Part shown: in pieces, positions 60,111 to 64,000 of the stretch | How the letters are laid out: every line of letters begins with the position of its first letter | How positions within the stretch are numbered: position 1 is the stretch's first letter | DNA from: Brachybacterium sp. FME24 | Lineage (GTDB): Bacteria > Actinomycetota > Actinomycetes > Actinomycetales > Dermabacteraceae | Direction: 5' to 3' | NCBI RefSeq assembly: GCF_014897705.1 | Contig: NZ_JABUXV010000008.1 | Coordinates: forward strand, 176,809-240,808 | Length of the DNA stretch: 64,000 nucleotides | The notes under the pieces: generated by a model | Databases searched by the model: none | Seen by the model: the letters and a program-made list of their open reading frames with translations, nothing else | Told to the model about the DNA's origin: nothing | Program-made: the position numbers and the translations under genes

Positions 60111-61238
60111 CTACCGCCGGTCCGCGGAGTGCACGGTGTGCTGGTCGAGGAAGTGCTCGACCCCCTCGAGGACCGCGCGGTTGCGCGGCGAGGCGAAGAC
60201 GTCGAAGCCGTGCTGCGCACCCGGCAGCTCCGCGTACGCGACGGCGTGGTGCGACCCACCTCGTAGATGGGCTACGAGGTCACGGGCCTGCTGAACCGGC
60301 ACGTAGGTGTCCTGGTCGCCATGGAACAGGACGACCGGGGGTGCCTCGTCGGCCGGAAGATCCAGGGGAGCCGAGGTCGGATGCTCCTCCGCGCCGCGCC
60401 CGTAGTACCGGCCGTAGTAGCCGTACAGTCCGACCACCGCTGAGATGCGGGTGTCGACGTCCTCGAAGCCCGGCTGGAGATCTGGCTGGTTCGCCGTCAG
60501 CGCGGCGTGGACGGCCAGGTGCGAGCCCGCGGAGCTGCCGGCAACCACGAGCGTGGTGCCGTCCATGTCGAACTCCTCGGCGTGCGCATGCACCCAGGCG
60601 AGCACCCGTTTGACGTCCACCAGGTGCTCGGGCCATGCGGACTGCGGGCGCAGGGAATAATTCGCGCTGAGCACGATCCAGCCGCGCTGTGCCATCCGCT
60701 GCCGCAGCGGTCCGGACTCGAAGTGCTTGTCGCCGCCGACGTATCCGCCGCCGTGGAGATAGATCAGCACCGGAGCCGGCCCGGTCAGGTCGCGCCGTCG
60801 AGACAGATCCAGCAGGTGGTGCTGGCCCCCGGGGGCATAGGGGATGTTCGAGATGCGTTCGACGAGCCGTGTCGGGCGCAGAAAGGGCAGCACCGATGCC
60901 CCGCGGAACGGGCGTGACCCGACGGGGACGCCGACGGTCCTGACGATGACGCGACGTGCGCGGGCGACCGACACCTGCAGGGCGATCATCCCTGTGGCCA
61001 CGAGCGCCGCTGCGGCCAGGGCCAGGGGGCCGAAGGGCGTGGACAGGAGATTGTCGAGAAGGAGTGCCTGCGCGGTGGCCAGGGCGAACAGGATCAGTCC
61101 CAGGAGCGGCAGCTCGTTCAGGACGACGCTGAGAAAGTACACGCCCCGGGCAATCCAGATCGGCCGGCGGGGCGGTCGGAGCATGGCTGCGGTGGCCAGG
61201 CCCCAGATGAGGATGGTGACCAGGTAGCCGTAGGGCAT
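60111..61238 (-). CDS. Membrane-anchored alpha/beta hydrolase (esterase/lipase type)
   Basis: 375-residue protein. Three hydrophobic helices lie in residues about 3-90, followed by a catalytic domain of the hormone-sensitive-lipase type: oxyanion HGGGYVGG (about residue 160), nucleophile Ser in GSSAGSHLA, Asp in HGDQDTYVP and His in GAQHGFDVF. A membrane anchor followed by an esterase domain resembles the carboxylesterase at 32107 in plan. The substrate is unknown. Confidence 0.85.
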   Translation of the reverse strand: MPYGYLVTILIWGLATAAMLRPPRRPIWIARGVYFLSVVLNELPLLGLILFALATAQALLLDNLLSTPFGPLALAAAALVATGMIALQVSVARARRVIVRTVGVPVGSRPFRGASVLPFLRPTRLVERISNIPYAPGGQHHLLDLSRRRDLTGPAPVLIYLHGGGYVGGDKHFESGPLRQRMAQRGWIVLSANYSLRPQSAWPEHLVDVKRVLAWVHAHAEEFDMDGTTLVVAGSSAGSHLAVHAALTANQPDLQPGFEDVDTRISAVVGLYGYYGRYYGRGAEEHPTSAPLDLPADEAPPVVLFHGDQDTYVPVQQARDLVAHLRGGSHHAVAYAELPGAQHGFDVFASPRNRAVLEGVEHFLDQHTVHSADRR

Positions 61239-61623
61239 GGCGGGAGCCTTCCTGGGATCGGATGCAGGGCTCCCCGACGCGGAATCGAGACGTGGGATGC
61301 TGCGTCGTCGTCGTCGTCGTCGCCGATCGAGTCCCGTCCCAGGTGCTCTGGGGTGGGTAGATCGTCGATGATCATGTGTCCACCGTGAGCCATGAATTTA
61401 CAGATGGCAATGGTCGCAAATCCAGCCGGGGCATGACTGGGCATGAGGGGCGACCTGCCGCCAGGGCGCTCCTCGGGGTCCCCGCTAGCAGCATTCCTCG
61501 TCGGACAAGATCGCTGGTTGCACCTTGGTACCGGAGTGACTGTCAGCGCGTGGGGCGTGCGCCATCGTCAGCGGCGACGAATGGGATAGGCGTCGATGAA
61601 TCCGAGCGGCGTCCCGGACGGCG
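61239..61623. other. 385-bp intergenic region with a short CGT repeat
   Basis: It lies between the ends of no gene pair that needs it: upstream of the membrane-anchored hydrolase and beyond the HxlR stop, both on the minus strand. It contains (CGT)n at 61303-61322 and no ribosome site or protein-like frame. I see no gene. Confidence 0.5.
61303..61322. repeat. CGT trinucleotide repeat
   Basis: Six full CGT units plus two bases (20 nt), in non-coding DNA. It could vary in length by slippage but nothing shows a function. Confidence 0.6.
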
Positions 61624-61962
61624 TCAGTCCGTGGGAGCGGAGAGGTTGACGACCGCCCAGCTGCCCAGCTGTTCGAGGATCGGCAGCAGACTCTCGCCGC
61701 TCGGGGTGAGTGCGTAGGAGACGGTGACGGGAGGGCCGGCGTCCACGGTGCGCGTGACGAGTCCCGCCAGAGCGAGTTCTGCCAGACGGTCCGAGAGGAC
61801 GGAGTCGCTGATGCCTGAGACGGCACGGCGCAGGGCGACGAACGAAGTAGATCCGGAGCCGAGGGTCGCGACGATCATGCCGTTCCAGCGTTTGCCGAGC
61901 ACGCTGAAGGCAAGGGTGACGGCTTCATCGCACACCTGGAGCTCACGGTCGATCTCGGACAT
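61624..61962 (-). CDS. HxlR-family transcriptional regulator
   Basis: 112-residue winged-helix regulator: VCDEAVTLAFSVLGKRWNGMIV carries the single near-N-terminal Cys and the KRW motif of HxlR proteins, then RAVSGISDSVLSDRLAELALAGLVTR. The Cys may sense electrophiles or oxidants, as in related YodB/HypR. It is divergent from an azoreductase-like gene 76 bp away with a hyphenated palindrome between. ATG at 61962 is the natural start; longer frames run into the other gene. Confidence 0.9.
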   Translation of the reverse strand: MSEIDRELQVCDEAVTLAFSVLGKRWNGMIVATLGSGSTSFVALRRAVSGISDSVLSDRLAELALAGLVTRTVDAGPPVTVSYALTPSGESLLPILEQLGSWAVVNLSAPTD

Positions 61963-61990
61963 GGCTCCATCATACGTGCTACGCTCCGCC

Positions 61991-62017
61991 GAGTCGCTAG
62001 CTAAAGCATAGTGACTC
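61991..62017. promoter_or_regulatory. Probable HxlR operator
   Basis: Hyphenated palindrome GAGTC-N-CTA-N9-TAG-N-GACTC, between the divergent hxlR and azoreductase genes. Confidence 0.55.
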
Positions 62018-62038
62018 CGAGAATCGAAAGGTACTGTC

Positions 62039-62695
62039 ATGTCGCTCTTCCGCCTGGACGCCAGCATCATGCCCGCGACGTCCGCCAGTCGTTCGCTCGC
62101 CGACCTCGTCGAGGCAGAGTGGTCTGCCGCCCATCCGGACTCCGTCGTCACTCGTCGTGACCTTGCGCAGGATCCGGTGCCTGCGAACGCCTGGTCCGAC
62201 GTAGTCACCTCGGGTCACCTCGCAGTCGGGGAGCGGACCGGGGAGCAGGCCGCAGCTCACGCTTTGGCCACGACGCTCGCCGATGAACTGATCGACGCCG
62301 ATGCGCTGCTGTTCGCGGTGCCGTTGTACAACTACGGCGTCTCTCAGCACTTCAAGGCCTGGTTCGACGTCGCATATGCCGATCCGCGCATCGATCCCAC
62401 CGGCACCGCGCTGCAAGGCAAGCCCGCGACTCTCATCACGGTGCTGGGCGGAAACTACGCTGTGGGGTCGCCGAAGGAGGGATGGGATCACTCCACCGGG
62501 TGGCTGCGTCGCGTCCTCGAGGACGTCTGGGGTCTCGACCTCCGCGTCGTCCAGCGTCCGTTCACGCTCGTGGGCGTCAACCCCGCGCTCGACGCCTTCA
62601 CTGATGTCGCGAACGAACTCAAGGAGGATGCCGAGAAGTCCGCGCAGGCCTACGGGCGCGAGCTCGCGGCAACTCGGAGGATCCACGTCGCCTGA
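62039..62695 (+). CDS. FMN-dependent NAD(P)H azoreductase/quinone reductase-like
   Basis: 218-residue flavodoxin-fold reductase. The N-terminal LDASIMPATSASRSLADLV is the FMN phosphate loop of AzoR (usually SPR..SxSR) with a changed sequence; PLYNYGVSQHFKAWFDVAY and LITVLGGNYAVGSPKEGWDH are the typical FMN ring-binding and dimer segments. GAAAGG precedes the ATG. It probably detoxifies quinones or azo compounds, and is induced through the divergent HxlR regulator. Confidence 0.9.
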   Translation: MSLFRLDASIMPATSASRSLADLVEAEWSAAHPDSVVTRRDLAQDPVPANAWSDVVTSGHLAVGERTGEQAAAHALATTLADELIDADALLFAVPLYNYGVSQHFKAWFDVAYADPRIDPTGTALQGKPATLITVLGGNYAVGSPKEGWDHSTGWLRRVLEDVWGLDLRVVQRPFTLVGVNPALDAFTDVANELKEDAEKSAQAYGRELAATRRIHVA

Positions 62696-62713
62696 TCGGA
62701 TCGATCCGCTGCT

Positions 62714-62762
62714 CCCGGCCGGCGGTGGACTCACCGTCACGATGAGCCCACCGCCGGCCGGG
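62714..62762 (+). terminator. Azoreductase terminator hairpin
   Basis: A perfect 15-bp stem (62714-62728 with 62748-62762), extended inside the loop by CTCA/TGAG. It starts 19 bp after the azoreductase stop. Confidence 0.75.
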
Positions 62763-62898
62763 CGATGAGGCTCATCATGCAGACATGCACATGCGTCACC
62801 TGTTCCGCAGTGGCGAGCCCCCGATCTGGACGACTCGCCGAAACAGGGGCAGCGGGCGACTGACATCCACGCCCGCTGCGGCGGCGCAAGAAGGCAGG

Positions 62899-63045
62899 CC
62901 TGGCCGCCTGCTCATCGCCCACGACGACGTCATCATCGCCGATCTCGACACCGCCACCCTCTTGGCCGAGTTCACCATCGACCTCACCCGCGGCTACCAG
63001 ACAAAGAAGCAGGGCCCCGGTGAAAACCGGGGCCCTGCTTCATGA
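62899..63045 (+). pseudogene. Remnant of an IS481-type transposase C terminus
   Basis: The frame reads RLLIAHDDVIIADLDTATLL then TIDLTRGYQTKKQGPG to a stop. This fits the tail of IS481 transposases (a VLLLV.D..V...D..TG.L...L.LDP.R.YQ pattern). Upstream of about 62899 the resemblance ends, and no integrase core remains. It is probably the 3' end of an older copy, immediately before the newer transposase gene. Confidence 0.5.
63006..63041. terminator. 16-bp hairpin with GAAA tetraloop at the end of IS481 remnant
   Basis: 63006-63021 pairs perfectly with 63026-63041 around GAAA, overlapping the last codons of the remnant. It can stop transcription coming into or out of the element on either strand. 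Confidence 0.65.
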
Positions 63046-63063
63046 ACCATGTCCCGAGACATC

Positions 63064-63190
63064 TGCGAACGATGTCCTGAGACTTCACATTGGGGTGATC
63101 GACGGTGTCTGGTCTCAGGACATAGTTCGCATCTGTCTCGCGACATCGTTCGCATCCGTGGCCGGGTGATGTCTCGGGACATCGTTCGCA
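63064..63190. repeat. Four copies of a 20-bp IS481-end motif
   Basis: The motif GTCTC(A/G)(G/C)GACAT(C/A)GTTCGCA occurs at 63112-63131, 63135-63154 and 63171-63190 (direct) and inverted at 63064-63083. The inverted and first direct copies form a 20-bp inverted repeat around a 28-bp spacer. They probably include the terminal repeats of two adjacent IS481 copies and binding sites for transposase. Confidence 0.6.
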
Positions 63191-63199
63191 CAATGAGCG

Positions 63200-63945
63200 A
63201 TGGCGAAGAACCGGGTGATCGTGCTGTCCATCATCGAGAGCGGGCTGCGGCCGGCGGAAGCCGCACGACGCTACGGCGTCTCGCGTCGCTGGGTCGAGAT
63301 CCTGCTGGTCCGCTACCGCACGGGAGGCCTCGACGCCCTCGACCCCGGCTCCCGCGCGCCACACCACAGGCCCCACGCCACGCCCCCGGACGTGGTCGAA
63401 CGGATCGTGCAACTGCGCCACGAACTGAGCACCACCGGTCAGGACGTCGGCGCCGTCACTATCTCCATGCGCCTGGAACGTGAAGGCCTCCCCAGCCCCT
63501 CCCGCGCCACGATCCACCGAATCCTGCGCGCTCACGACCTGGTCACCCCGCAGCCCCGCAAACGACCCCGCTCCTCGTGGCACCGCTTCGAAGCCGATCA
63601 ACCCAACGAGATGTGGCAGGCCGATTTCACCCATTGGCCCCTAGCTGACGACACCGACGTCGAGATCCTCGACTTCCTCGACGACCACTCCCGATTCCTG
63701 CTGACAGCCCGCCCCTTCACTCCGGTCACCGGCCCTCTCGTCACCGCCACGTTCATGGACCTGACCCGCACCTACGGCGCCCCCGCCGCGATGCTGACCG
63801 ACAACGGGATGGTCTTCACCACCCGCTTCGCCCAGGGCCGCCGAACGCTGAAGACTCTGAACTCGTTCGAACGCGCCCTCCAGGACCTCGGGGTCCGCCA
63901 GCTCAACGGCGCCCCGAACCATCCCCAGACCCAAGGCAAGATCGA
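63200..63945 (+). mobile_element. IS481-family transposase gene, disrupted
   Basis: About 249 codons of an IS481 transposase from ATG 63200. The N-terminal HTH is AKNRVIVLSIIESGLRPAEA then RRYGVSRRWVEILL; the integrase core begins WQADFTHW with D142, and the second Asp is D201 in LTDNGMVF. After HPQTQGKI (63925-63943) the expected catalytic Glu and the C-terminal 100 or so residues are missing, because a foreign sequence begins at 63946. The gene cannot make an active enzyme. Confidence 0.85.
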
Positions 63946-64000
63946 TGAAGCGCCCTGGGTTTCGTTCCGAGTCTCAGCAAGGAGAATCGGAACATGCCCA
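63946..64000 (+). mobile_element. Left end of a second insertion element, with start of its transposase gene
   Basis: TGAAGCGCCCTGGG begins exactly where the IS481 gene is broken, and starts with the TG expected of an IS3-family terminal repeat. An ATG at 63994 (coding Met-Pro at the window edge) has AAGGAGA at 63979-63985, the normal layout for the first transposase frame close to the left end. The family assignment rests on this layout only. Confidence 0.55.

Noticed and set aside
61239..61375. Minus-strand frame with an Asp run encoded by the CGT repeat
   Set aside because: No ribosome site, no family, and the frame runs out of phase over the hydrolase start.
63064..63190. CRISPR-like spacing of repeats
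   Set aside because: Copies differ in orientation and spacing (3 to 28 bp), match the adjacent IS481 context, and no cas gene is near.
62994..63191. Minus-strand peptide with repeated MSRD motifs
   Set aside because: The repetition comes from the 20-bp IS481-end repeats, not from a protein.

Overview
The window is GC-rich actinobacterial DNA. Signs of this are many GTG and TTG starts, 1-4 bp start/stop overlaps, DUF3039 and DUF2017 genes, a mycothiol-dependent DinB-type enzyme, and the order clpS - DUF2017 - murI - metallo-beta-lactamase - rph - rdgB known from Mycobacterium and relatives. The style fits Micrococcales; a Dermabacteraceae/Brachybacterium-like host is my guess and is not proven by the sequence.

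Layout. 1-4.2 kb: end of a peptide ABC importer operon (binding protein, permease, a permease-ATPase fusion, second ATPase), convergent with an RpiR/MurR-type regulator plus a serine hydrolase (4.3-6.3 kb). 6.3-15 kb: conserved housekeeping block (VanZ, DUF3039, helicase, nicotinate phosphoribosyltransferase, clpS, DUF2017, murI, cAMP-phosphodiesterase-like protein, rph, rdgB). 15-20.6 kb: tRNA-Leu with a phosphatase/Nudix pair, small enzymes, YchJ, two acetyltransferases, an epimerase and tRNA-Lys. 20.6-36 kb: accessory-looking region with an S9 peptidase, a TetR/SDR pair, alpha/beta hydrolase, GPP34 protein, a 911-residue LuxR regulator, MerR regulator, two CPBP proteases, a large membrane-anchored carboxylesterase and at least two gene relics. 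36-48 kb: two separate two-component systems, each beside an ABC exporter, then a VOC/MarR pair. 48-51 kb: copper efflux (copZ-copA) behind tandem CsoR-type sites. 51-54 kb: mixed enzymes and a small alarmone synthetase. 54-60 kb: a one-carbon demethylation cluster (MetF-like, DmdA/GcvT-like, IclR, dimethylglycine-dehydrogenase-like). 60-62.7 kb: hydrolase and an HxlR/azoreductase pair. 62.8-64 kb: IS481 debris and an IS481 transposase interrupted by another insertion element at the right edge.

Most notable: four promoters around 25.8-32.0 kb share a MerR-type architecture, TTGACC followed by a dyad close to TGTTCC-N-GGAACA and, in three of the four, a -10-like hexamer after a 19-bp spacer. 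They precede the alpha/beta hydrolase, the GPP34 gene, a CPBP protease and the carboxylesterase, and a merR gene lies among them, so the block looks like a locally encoded regulon. Several other regulator/target pairs carry readable tandem operators (TetR/SDR, MarR/VOC, CsoR-type/copZA, IclR/gcvT-like, HxlR/azoreductase). All positions come from reading the sequence; no database search was possible.
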